Shown here piece after piece: positions 1 to 6,693 of a stretch of 20,321 nt of DNA. The notes beneath the pieces are model-generated. The model was not told the DNA's origin, searched no databases, and saw only the letters and a program-made list of their open reading frames with translations. Each line of letters begins with the position of its first letter. The first letter of the stretch is position 1. Origin of the DNA: DASPWV01 sp046727855 (GTDB lineage: Bacteria; Acidobacteriota; Vicinamibacteria; Vicinamibacterales; UBA2999); the NCBI GenBank assembly GCA_046727855.1, contig JBKPDL010000164.1, forward strand, positions 1 through 20,321, read 5' to 3'. The position numbers were made by a program, and so were the translations under genes.

Positions 1-264
1 CTTCAGCTCCATCGTCACTTCGACGCGCTCGCCAACGAACTTGATGTCGCTCACCGCGCCGACTTCGACGCCGGCCACGCGCACTGGTGCGCCCTCCTTG
101 AGACCCGCGATGTTGTCGAAGATCGTTTTGATCGAATAACGCTCCCAGAAGAAACCGGTGTCGCCGCTGAGCAGGAAGATCAGCGTGGCCGCGAGCAGCA
201 GGGCGACCACAGTAATGACGCCGATTTTCAGTTCCGACCAGGCCAATGAACGCGTCCGGGGCAT
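1..264 (-). CDS. mlaD: MCE/MlaD-family lipid-transport substrate-binding protein (partial, N-terminal 88 residues)
   Basis: This is the membrane-anchored periplasmic subunit of an MCE-type (Mla-like) phospholipid ABC transporter. It would hold lipid between the inner-membrane permease and the outer membrane. Only the first 88 codons lie in the window and the frame is open at the left edge. A short basic N-terminus leads into one hydrophobic segment at about residues 15-33, which is an uncleaved signal anchor. The start of the MCE domain follows (a stretch like IAGLKEGAPVRVAGVEVG at about residues 52-69), with the characteristic 'GL..G.PVR..GV.VG' pattern. The ATG at 264 lies 11 bases after the mlaF stop and has a purine-rich AGGGAAAAG stretch upstream. 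Order and spacing with mlaE and mlaF support the call strongly. Which lipid is carried, and whether the complete protein has one or several MCE domains, cannot be seen. Confidence 0.9.
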   Translation of the reverse strand, partial: MPRTRSLAWSELKIGVITVVALLLAATLIFLLSGDTGFFWERYSIKTIFDNIAGLKEGAPVRVAGVEVGAVSDIKFVGERVEVTMELK

Positions 265-275
265 GGACTTTTCCC

Positions 276-1124
276 TTATGACAAGAATGTTCCCAAGTAC
301 GGGTCGCGGGACGCGCGCAGCTCCGCCGCATGCCCTTCGAAATGAATACCCCCGTCCTTGAGCATGATGAATTCCGCCTCTTCGGCTTTCTTCTCGTCCG
401 CCGGCTCGATGTGAATGTCGCTGTTGCGACGCACGGCTTCATAGGTCGCCACGCGGAACGCATCGCGCAACTGATGCGTCACCACGATGGAGCTGACGTT
501 TTCGAGATCGCGCAGCTTGAGGATTTCGTCGACGACGGTGTTCGCGGTGATCGGATCGAGACCGGTCGTGGGCTCGTCGTACAACAGAATCCGCGGCTTA
601 TACGCCATCGCGCGGGCGATCGCGACGCGGCGTCGCTGCCCGCCCGACAATTCCGATGGCATCTTGTCGATGTGCTCGGCCAAGCCAATAAAGCCGAGGA
701 CCTCCTCGACGCGCCGCCGAACATCCTCGAGTGGCATGTCGGTTTCTTCATACAGCTTGTAGCCGACGTTTTCGGCCACCGTCAGCGAGTCGAACAGCGC
801 CCCTTCCTGGAACACCATGCCGAGATCGGCGCGCAGGTGCATCAGCTCCTCTTCCGACATCAAATCGACACGCTCGCCGTTCACCCAGATCACGCCGGAG
901 TCTGAGCGCAGCAGACCCAACGCCACTTTCAAGATGGTCGACTTGCCGGCGCCGCTCGCGCCGAGAAAAATCTTGGTATGCCCGGCGAGCAGTGTGAAGC
1001 TGACCTCGCGCAGAATCACCTTGTCGTCGAACGCGAGCGAGACTTTGTCGAACACCACGATCGGCGCGTTCGGCCCGGCGAGCGCGGCGTCGACTGCCGG
1101 TGATCGATCGGCGAAGGCTTTCAT
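276..1124 (-). CDS. mlaF: ABC transporter ATP-binding protein, MlaF-like
   Basis: This cytoplasmic ATPase would power the MCE lipid transporter together with the MlaE-like permease. All ABC motifs are visible in 282 residues: Walker A GASGAGKST (about 55-63), Q-loop glutamine in VFQEGALF (about 106), signature LSGGQ (159-163), Walker B ILLYDEP (179-185) and the switch histidine in VVTHQ (217). The pattern VFQEGALFDSLTV is typical of MlaF/Ttg2A-type ATPases. The open frame continues far upstream of 1124, but that extension only shadows mlaE. The ATG at 1124 overlaps the mlaE stop by one base (TGATG), which indicates translational coupling. The 20-odd residues before the ABC core are slightly longer than in short MlaF proteins, so a downstream start is possible but not favoured. 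Confidence 0.95.
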   Translation of the reverse strand: MKAFADRSPAVDAALAGPNAPIVVFDKVSLAFDDKVILREVSFTLLAGHTKIFLGASGAGKSTILKVALGLLRSDSGVIWVNGERVDLMSEEELMHLRADLGMVFQEGALFDSLTVAENVGYKLYEETDMPLEDVRRRVEEVLGFIGLAEHIDKMPSELSGGQRRRVAIARAMAYKPRILLYDEPTTGLDPITANTVVDEILKLRDLENVSSIVVTHQLRDAFRVATYEAVRRNSDIHIEPADEKKAEEAEFIMLKDGGIHFEGHAAELRASRDPYLGTFLS

Positions 1125-1897
1125 CAGTACATCAACGTAATCAGCAGGCGCGTGACGAAGAAATCGACCGCGATCACCGCCACAGACGCCGCCACCACCG
1201 CGTTGGTGGTCGCGCGTCCAACGCCCTGCGTACCGCCCGCGGCGCGCAATCCAACGTGACACCCAATCGTGACAATCACAAACCCGAGAATAAACGGCTT
1301 GATCAACCCCATCCACGCGTCCTGGATGTACAGACCTTCGAGGATTGACGTCCAGTAAAGGCTCGACGCGACCCGCAGTTGGAAGACCGCGATGATCCAG
1401 CCGCCGAAGATGCCGACGCCGTTTGCAATAATCGTGAGCACCGGTGTCATCACAAATCCGGCAAGCATCCGCGGCACGACCAGCTTGCGAACCGGATCGG
1501 TCCCCAGCGCGCGCAAGGCGTTGATCTGATCCGTGACCATCATCGAACCGAGCTCGGCGGCTATACCTGATCCGACGCGCCCGGCCAGCATCAGGCCGGT
1601 CAGCACCGGCCCCAGTTCTTTCACCATCGACGCGCTGATCAGGCGGCCGACGAAATCGCGCGCACCGAACTGGTCGAGGGTGATCCCGGTGTTGAGCGCC
1701 AGCACCGCGCCAGTGAAGAAGCCGGTGAGCAGCACCACGGTAAGCGAGCCCAGGCCGATCGTGTCGAACTGCTCGACGACATCGTGGCGATAAAACGGCG
1801 GCGTCACCGTGCCGCGTATCGCCGCTGCGCAGAGCTTGACGTATTCCTGGACTTCCAGGACCGCTTTCTTCAGCCAGTCGGACAACAGCGTCAGCAC
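1124..1897 (-). CDS. mlaE: MlaE-family lipid ABC transporter permease
   Basis: This is the inner-membrane permease of the MCE-type lipid transporter and partner of the following mlaF and mlaD. The 257-residue protein has the usual amphipathic N-terminal region, then about five hydrophobic segments (roughly residues 48-70, 90-115, 148-172, 195-220 and 230-252). The MlaE signature region KELGPVLTGLMLAGRVGSG is at about 93-111, followed by an AAELG.M element. Length matches the family (about 250-260). The start taken is GTG at 1897; no good Shine-Dalgarno sequence precedes it. Instead an 8-bp-arm palindrome ends five bases upstream, so translation may depend on ribosomes finishing uvrB. Start position is moderately certain and function is clear. 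Confidence 0.93.
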   Translation of the reverse strand: MLTLLSDWLKKAVLEVQEYVKLCAAAIRGTVTPPFYRHDVVEQFDTIGLGSLTVVLLTGFFTGAVLALNTGITLDQFGARDFVGRLISASMVKELGPVLTGLMLAGRVGSGIAAELGSMMVTDQINALRALGTDPVRKLVVPRMLAGFVMTPVLTIIANGVGIFGGWIIAVFQLRVASSLYWTSILEGLYIQDAWMGLIKPFILGFVIVTIGCHVGLRAAGGTQGVGRATTNAVVAASVAVIAVDFFVTRLLITLMY

Positions 1898-1902
1898 GAG
1901 GT

Positions 1903-1920
1903 GCGGGACTACAGTCCCGC
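1903..1920. repeat. Short palindrome over the uvrB stop codon and before mlaE
   Basis: The plus strand reads GCGGGACT, a 2-base centre, then AGTCCCGC, so both 8-base arms are perfect. The uvrB stop codon (TAG, 1911-1909) sits in the middle, and the last uvrB codons (the GRAGL tail) are made from it. The mlaE start at 1897 is only five bases beyond. In RNA this could fold into a hairpin of about 7 bp occupying the place where the mlaE ribosome-binding site should be. It could instead be a dispersed palindromic element; one copy cannot decide. Confidence 0.7.
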
Positions 1921-3933
1921 CCTCCCTGAGGTGCCCACTCCGAGCTCGCGGGTCTTGAGCGCGCGCACTTGATCACGCAGCGACGCCGCTCGTTCGAAGT
2001 CCAGGTTCGCGGCCGCGGCCCGCATTTCTTTTTCGAGCTTGACGATGTGCGCGTCGAGCTCCGCTTGCGTGTGAAACTGCACACGCTCTTCGCGCACTTC
2101 GGGCACGGCCAGGTAATCCCGTTCGTACACGCTCGAGAGCACATCGTCTATCGACTTGATGATGCTGGTGGGCGTAATGCCGTGCTCGTCGTTGTACGCG
2201 TGTTGGCGCGTGCGGCGCCGATCGGTTTCGTGCAGCGCGCCGCGCATCGATTCGGTGACGACGTCGGCATACATGATCACGCGGCCGTTGATGTTGCGGG
2301 CGGCGCGGCCCGAGGTCTGGATCAAGGCGCCGGCCGAGCGGAGAAAGCCCTCCTTGTCCGCATCCAGAATCGCCACGAGCGAGACCTCGGGCAGATCCAG
2401 CCCCTCGCGCAGCAGATTGATCCCGACCAGCACGTCGAACTCGCCGCGGCGGAGATCGCGCAGGATCTCGACGCGCTGCAGCGTGTCGATATCGGAGTGC
2501 AGATAACGCACTTTGACGCCAAGCTCCTGGTAGTACTGGGTGAGGTCTTCCGCCATGCGCTTGGTGAGCGTTGTCACCAGGACGCGCTCGCGCCCTTCCG
2601 CGCGCTCGCGAATCTCTTTCAGCAAATCGTCCACCTGCCCTTTGACCGGCCTGACCTCTATCGGTGGGTCCATCAGGCCGGTCGGGCGGATGACCTGCTC
2701 GACAACGACGCCGCCGGCTTTGTGCAGTTCGTATGGGCCGGGAGTGGCCGATACATAAACCAGCTGCGGGACGCGTGCTTCCCATTCTTCGAAGTTCAGC
2801 GGCCGGTTGTCGAGCGCAGACGGCAGCCGGAATCCATATTCGACCAGCACTTCTTTGCGCGATCGATCACCGTGATACATGCCGCGGATCTGCGGCACGG
2901 TTTGATGGCTCTCGTCAACGATGACCAATGCGTCGGCGGGCAGGTAGTCGAGCAGCGTCGGCGGCGGTTCTCCGGGCCGGCGGCCGGTGAGATGGCGCGA
3001 GTAGTTCTCAATCCCGTGGCAGTAGCCGATCTCGCGAATCATCTCGAGGTCGAACATCGTGCGCTGATGAAGACGCTGCGCCTCGAGCAGCTTGCCTTCC
3101 GCTTCGAGCTGGCCGCGGCGTTCGACGAGCTCCGCTTTGATGGTTTCGACCGCTTCTTTCAGCCGATCGCGCGAGGTGACGAAGTGCGACTTCGGATAGA
3201 CGGCAATGCGATCGTGTTTGCGCGACGACTTGCCGGTGATCGGATCGAACGACACGAGCTCGTCCACCTCGTCGCCAAAGAGGCAGATCCGCAATGCCGA
3301 TTCTTCGTACGAGGGATACACCTCCACGACGTCGCCGCGAACGCGGAACGTGCCACGGCCGAAGTCGTGGTCGTTGCGTTCGTACTGTATTTCGACGAGC
3401 TTGCGCAGAATCTGATCGCGGTCCATGCGCATTCCGCGCTCGAGCGGCAGCAGCATGCCGTAATAGGCTTCCGGCGAGCCCAGGCCGTAGATGCACGACA
3501 CGCTCGCGACGATGATGACGTCGCGGCGCTCGAAGAGCGAACGCGTGGCCGAAAGGCGCATGCGATCGATCTCGTCGTTGATCGTCGCTTCCTTCTCGAT
3601 GTAGGTGTCGCTCGCCGGCACGTAGGCTTCGGGCTGGTAATAGTCGTAATAGCTGACGAAGTACTCGACGGCGTTTCCCGGGAAGAAGCGCCGGAACTCC
3701 TGAAAGAGCTGCGCCGCAAGCGTCTTGTTGTGCGCCATCACGAGCGTTGGCCGGTTCACGCGGGCGATGGTCTGGGCCATCGTGTAGGTCTTGCCCGAGC
3801 CGGTGACGCCGAGCAGCACCTGGTGCTTGTCGCCGCGGTTCAATCCGTCCACGAGCTCGGGCACGGCCTGAACTTGATCACCGCGCAGCTCGAAATCGGA
3901 GATGAGGTTGAATCGGTCGTAAACAGATGGCAT
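1909..3933 (-). CDS. uvrB: Excinuclease ABC subunit UvrB
   Basis: This is the damage-verification helicase of nucleotide excision repair. It takes DNA from UvrA, inserts its beta-hairpin at the lesion and recruits UvrC. From ATG 3933 it is 674 residues, the normal length. Visible elements: Walker A GVTGSGKT (42-49), helicase motif AHNKTLAAQL (67-76), damage-sensing beta-hairpin YYDYYQPEAYVP (95-106), Walker B/DEAD-like DESHQT, YVSATPG, the motif V/VI region (GINLLREGLDLPEVSL, QTSGRAARN) and a C-terminal UVR helix pair (KEMRAAAANLDFERAASLRDQV) that binds UvrC. An upstream in-frame TTG at 3984 exists, but the added codons run into an intergenic repeat array, and MPSVYDRF is a normal UvrB beginning. 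It heads an operon with mlaE, mlaF and mlaD, with 11 bases to mlaE. The last residues come from a palindrome. Confidence 0.98.
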   Translation of the reverse strand: MPSVYDRFNLISDFELRGDQVQAVPELVDGLNRGDKHQVLLGVTGSGKTYTMAQTIARVNRPTLVMAHNKTLAAQLFQEFRRFFPGNAVEYFVSYYDYYQPEAYVPASDTYIEKEATINDEIDRMRLSATRSLFERRDVIIVASVSCIYGLGSPEAYYGMLLPLERGMRMDRDQILRKLVEIQYERNDHDFGRGTFRVRGDVVEVYPSYEESALRICLFGDEVDELVSFDPITGKSSRKHDRIAVYPKSHFVTSRDRLKEAVETIKAELVERRGQLEAEGKLLEAQRLHQRTMFDLEMIREIGYCHGIENYSRHLTGRRPGEPPPTLLDYLPADALVIVDESHQTVPQIRGMYHGDRSRKEVLVEYGFRLPSALDNRPLNFEEWEARVPQLVYVSATPGPYELHKAGGVVVEQVIRPTGLMDPPIEVRPVKGQVDDLLKEIRERAEGRERVLVTTLTKRMAEDLTQYYQELGVKVRYLHSDIDTLQRVEILRDLRRGEFDVLVGINLLREGLDLPEVSLVAILDADKEGFLRSAGALIQTSGRAARNINGRVIMYADVVTESMRGALHETDRRRTRQHAYNDEHGITPTSIIKSIDDVLSSVYERDYLAVPEVREERVQFHTQAELDAHIVKLEKEMRAAAANLDFERAASLRDQVRALKTRELGVGTSGRAGL

Positions 3934-3970
3934 TTTCGCGCTGGTCGAATCTCCGATCGTACCCTGAAAC

Positions 3971-4180
3971 GTGCGGGGTTCCAAAGTTCCGGGATTGCGA
4001 AGTCCAACGTTCCGGGGTGCCGGAGTGCCGGTGTTCTCGGGTTCTGCAGTTCCCGGCCTCGGTTTTAACTTCTACTGTGTGGAATTTCAGGCGGAGGGCT
4101 AAGGGGATTCGGGAACCGCGGAACCTTGCAACCCCGAACTTGGGAACGACGGGAGGTCGAACTACGGAACCTTGGAACCT
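3971..4180. repeat. Intergenic inverted array of degenerate octamers (array A)
   Basis: This is the 228-base gap between the VWA gene and uvrB. From 3978 to 4056 the plus strand is built of ten units starting at 3978, 3986, 3994, 4002, 4009, 4017, 4025, 4033, 4041 and 4049. All are 8 bases except one of 7, with consensus GTTCC plus three variable bases (variants GTGCC, GTTCT). One more unit, GTGCGGG, precedes at 3971. From about 4178 down to 4109 the minus strand carries nine more units of the same consensus with the same 7-8 base step, so the two arms face each other. The centre, 4057-4106, is not repetitive, is partly A/T-rich and may hold the uvrB promoter. The right arm overlaps the 3' end of the VWA gene. 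Confidence 0.85.
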
Positions 4181-5070
4181 TCTTTGTACGGCGCGAAATA
4201 ACCCTTACGCGTACGCACCTTGAGGTCGGACCGATTCAGTTTGATGTCGACCTTCCGCCAGTGGCCATCCTGTGCAGGATTGGTGGGAAGGTATCCGAGG
4301 TGGTACTGCGCTTTGATTTCCGCGAGCACCTTCTCATATGCGCTGTCCAGGTCCTTGAGCGCGTAGGGGAAAAACGCCTGGCCGCCGGTGGCATCGACCA
4401 TCTGCTGTAGACGCATACGCAGCTCGTTTTTGAACGAGCCCGTATTCTCCAGCAGACCAACGGCGTACACCGTTGTTTGCGAGGCCCTGAGCAGGTCGAT
4501 CGCATCGCTGAAGGTCATGGTCGAACGGCTGTCGGCGCCATCCGTGTACATCACGAGTACGGACCGGCCGTTCTGCTGATCCGCACCATCGAGATACACA
4601 CCAACGGCGTCGTAGAGCGCGGTGAACCCTTCGGGCTTGCGCCGGCGGATGCGTTCGACCAGCCGCGCGAAGTCGCGCTGCGGGTAACGGGTGACGCGCA
4701 CCTCGTTGTCGAAATCGACCAGCGTGATGTCTTCGGCCTGCGGCAAGAGTTTGAGGAACTTGATCGCGGCGCCGCGCGCGAGGCTGATGTCCTGCTCCAT
4801 ACTGCCGCTAGTGTCGAGCAGCAGACCGAGGTGTGTGGGCGGCGCGCTCTCACCGTCGCCGCGCGCGAAATACTGCACGGTTTGCGGCTTGCCGTCCTCG
4901 ATGACCGTGAAATCTTCCTTCGTGAGATCAGCGACGAGATTGCCCTTTTTGTCGAGCACCGTGACCCCAAACGTCACCAGGTCGACACCAGTCCGAAATG
5001 TGGGCTGCTGCCCATTGGTCACTGCCATTGCGGTCAAAAGGCACGCCGGCAAAAGCGTGGCTCGTCGCAT
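4162..5070 (-). CDS. Secreted VWA-domain protein of the acidobacterial VWFA-related type
   Basis: This is a predicted exported protein with one von Willebrand A domain; its biological role is unknown. From ATG 5070 it is 302 residues. A signal peptide occupies about residues 1-21 (basic start, LLPACLLTAMAV core, possible cleavage near NGQ). A beta-rich lead domain follows (VDLVTFGVTVLDKKGNLVADLTKEDFTVIEDG, about 29-60), the segment that regularly precedes the VWA domain in this acidobacterial family. The metal-binding MIDAS motif is DTSGS (86-90), with the distal threonine in GFTALYDAV and aspartate in MYTDGAD, so the site looks complete. The C-terminal segment with YHLGYLPTN and RKGYFAP is also typical. 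A TTG at 5106 would add 12 residues before the signal peptide and is less likely. The last codons (GSKVP) and the TAG stop lie inside repeat array A. Confidence 0.9.
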   Translation of the reverse strand: MRRATLLPACLLTAMAVTNGQQPTFRTGVDLVTFGVTVLDKKGNLVADLTKEDFTVIEDGKPQTVQYFARGDGESAPPTHLGLLLDTSGSMEQDISLARGAAIKFLKLLPQAEDITLVDFDNEVRVTRYPQRDFARLVERIRRRKPEGFTALYDAVGVYLDGADQQNGRSVLVMYTDGADSRSTMTFSDAIDLLRASQTTVYAVGLLENTGSFKNELRMRLQQMVDATGGQAFFPYALKDLDSAYEKVLAEIKAQYHLGYLPTNPAQDGHWRKVDIKLNRSDLKVRTRKGYFAPYKEGSKVP

Positions 5071-5129
5071 GGGCGAGAAGGTACGGCTTTCACCGCCCAA
5101 ATACAAGCACTTCGATGGGCGCCGAGGCC

Positions 5130-5135
5130 TATAAT
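5130..5135 (+). promoter_or_regulatory. Possible -10 element for the DHH gene
   Basis: A perfect TATAAT lies in the 97-base gap between the divergent VWA and DHH genes, about 33 bases before the GTG at 5168. No convincing -35 hexamer is seen at 16-18 bases upstream (the bases near 5107-5112 read GCACTT), so this is only a candidate. Nothing else in 5071-5167 stands out. Confidence 0.35.
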
Positions 5136-5167
5136 GGGTATTTCGGTATGGAGATCCCCGAGACGGG

Positions 5168-6622
5168 GTGCGAGGCCTTCAGCGAATGAGGTGTCTCGCG
5201 GTCTGTCACACGGAGCTGGTTGTGAGGCTGCTCGACGCGGTGCTCACACCCAGCGCCGAGCTCGACGTCCTGGTTGAAAGTCCCGCGCTGGCGCGCCGAT
5301 TTGACGAGGCCCGCTTTGGGGTCCGTGTAGGCGACCCCAAACGGCTCGACACTTTTGTCAAAGCCGATCTCACCCCGGGCACGTGCGTCATCATCGAAGA
5401 CAACGGCCGACGATCGCTGCGCAAAGTCCTGCAGGCGGTGCGCGCCGCGGGCGGGACGCTGGTGTGGGTGCTCGGTACGACGCCTGAGGACGCGCAACGC
5501 GCGGACGATCTGCGCGAGTCGTTTCCCGAGATTACGAGCTTGACGCTGGCGGAGCTCGCGGGCCCGGCACTTCTCGTCGAGCTGGGCCGGTCGGTCACGC
5601 GCCAGCGCGTGCAGCAATACCAGCGCTTCCTGTCCGACGCCGACCGCATTCTCATCCTCCTGCACAACGATCCCGATCCCGACGCCATCGCGAGTGGGCT
5701 CGCGCTGCGCAACATTCTGCGGCGCACGCGCCAAACGGCGATCATCGGGTGCATGTATGGCGTGAGCCGGCCCGAAAACCTGCGTATGCTCAAGCTCCTC
5801 GATCTGCAGATCGAGGTGATGACGGCCGCGCAGATCAAGTCGTTCGATCGCGTCGCCCTCGTGGATGTACAGCCGCATTATTTCGCGGGACTGCTGCCGC
5901 ACGTCGATCTCGTCATCGATCACCATCCCGAACAGCTCGGTTACAACGCCGTCTTCAAGGACATTCGTCCAGACTACGGATCGACGTCGACGATCCTCAC
6001 GGAGCATTTGCGCGCGGTTGACATCGACATCTCGGAGCGGACGGCCACCGCCATGCTCTACGCGATCAAATCCGACACGCTCTTCTTCAACCGGCAAGCC
6101 AATCGCGCCGACCTCGACGCGTTCTCGTATCTGTATCCACTCTCGGACGCGACGATGATCCGCAAGATGGAGGGAGCGGAAATCACGGGCGAGCGGCTCG
6201 ATTTCGTGATCAAGGCATGGCAGCACGGCCGCATGGTGGAGCACGTGTTCTGCGCGTTCATCGGCGAGCCGTCGCGCGAGGATTTCATTCCCTACGTCGC
6301 GGATTTCTACTTGCAGCTCGAGAACGTCCAGTGGTCCGTCATTTCGGGCGTGGTCAACGACACGTTCATCGTGTCGGTGCGGAATCTGGGGTATTCACGC
6401 AACGCCGGCGACTTCGTGCGGCGCTGGTTCAGCGACATCGGCAGCGCCGGCGGCCATCGCACCATGGCCAAAGCGGTGGTGCCGCTCGAGAGGTTTCAAC
6501 AGAAGTTCGGGACCTACGAAGGCAGCCGCATCAATCAGCGGATGCTCGAACTGGTGCTCGCCTTCCTGCACGAGTACGACAAGGCCGCTGCAAAAGAACA
6601 CAAGGAGGCTGTGCGGGGGTAA
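5168..6622 (+). CDS. DHH-family phosphoesterase with N-terminal extra domain (NrnA-like)
   Basis: This is a predicted metal-dependent phosphodiesterase of the DHH/DHHA1 superfamily, whose NrnA-like members degrade nanoRNA, pAp or cyclic dinucleotides. The 484 residues fall into three parts. Residues 1-155 form an alpha/beta domain recalling a TrkA-N/RCK-type fold (alternating hydrophobic strands such as CVIIED and TLVWVLG). The DHH domain spans about 160-320, with motif I HNDPDPDAIAS (166-176), VDVQPH (232-237), DHHP (251-254), GSTST (271-275) and KSDT (301-304). A DHHA1 domain follows, with the substrate-binding GSAGGHRTMAKA near 425-436. All metal ligands appear present. GTG at 5168 gives the full frame; ATG at 5186 is an alternative, and neither has a strong ribosome-binding site. 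It is divergent from the VWA gene and convergent with the PLP enzyme. The exact substrate is unknown. Confidence 0.88.
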   Translation: MRGLQRMRCLAVCHTELVVRLLDAVLTPSAELDVLVESPALARRFDEARFGVRVGDPKRLDTFVKADLTPGTCVIIEDNGRRSLRKVLQAVRAAGGTLVWVLGTTPEDAQRADDLRESFPEITSLTLAELAGPALLVELGRSVTRQRVQQYQRFLSDADRILILLHNDPDPDAIASGLALRNILRRTRQTAIIGCMYGVSRPENLRMLKLLDLQIEVMTAAQIKSFDRVALVDVQPHYFAGLLPHVDLVIDHHPEQLGYNAVFKDIRPDYGSTSTILTEHLRAVDIDISERTATAMLYAIKSDTLFFNRQANRADLDAFSYLYPLSDATMIRKMEGAEITGERLDFVIKAWQHGRMVEHVFCAFIGEPSREDFIPYVADFYLQLENVQWSVISGVVNDTFIVSVRNLGYSRNAGDFVRRWFSDIGSAGGHRTMAKAVVPLERFQQKFGTYEGSRINQRMLELVLAFLHEYDKAAAKEHKEAVRG

Positions 6623-6624
6623 GT

Positions 6625-6687
6625 GATTCGTGAATTTCGAGATCTCGTGATTTGCTCCAAATCTCCAAATCTCCAGATCTCCAGATT
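6625..6687. repeat. Intergenic inverted octamer array (array B)
   Basis: This fills the 71-base gap between convergent genes. Left arm: units at 6625, 6633, 6641 and 6649, each beginning GATT, AATT or GATC. Right arm: TCCAAATC at 6656 and 6664, TCCAGATC at 6672 and TCCAGATT at 6680. On the minus strand the right arm reads as GATTTGGA/GATCTGGA, the same word class as the left arm. The step is exactly 8 bases throughout. At the junction GATTTG (6649-6654) and CAAATC (6658-6663) form a perfect 6-bp stem with a 3-base loop. A terminator or RNA-end role for the two converging genes is inferred. Confidence 0.8.
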
Positions 6688-6693
6688 CGGATA

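Noticed and set aside
1125..2144. Upstream extension of the mlaF frame (622-residue open frame)
   Set aside because: It runs antisense-free but out of frame through mlaE and into uvrB; composition is Arg/Ala/Gly-rich shadow, and mlaE in the other frame is clearly real.
1969..4068. Long plus-strand open frame (699 residues) opposite uvrB
   Set aside because: Codon-shadow of a high-GC gene; no recognisable domain, and uvrB on the other strand is complete.
4057..4106. uvrB promoter in the non-repetitive centre of array A (CTGAAA, 16 bases, TTAAAA on the minus strand)
   Set aside because: The hexamers match consensus poorly (about 4/6 and 3/6); too weak to list as a feature.
3971..4180. LexA/SOS box in front of uvrB because of GTTC and GAAC words
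   Set aside because: GTTC half-sites are expected by chance in an array built of GTTCC units, and similar words occur at ends of non-SOS genes (8165, 13501). No single well-spaced operator stands out.
5129..6244. Minus-strand 371-residue frame opposite the DHH gene
   Set aside because: Shadow frame rich in His/Arg/Glu; the DHH motifs on the plus strand are intact.
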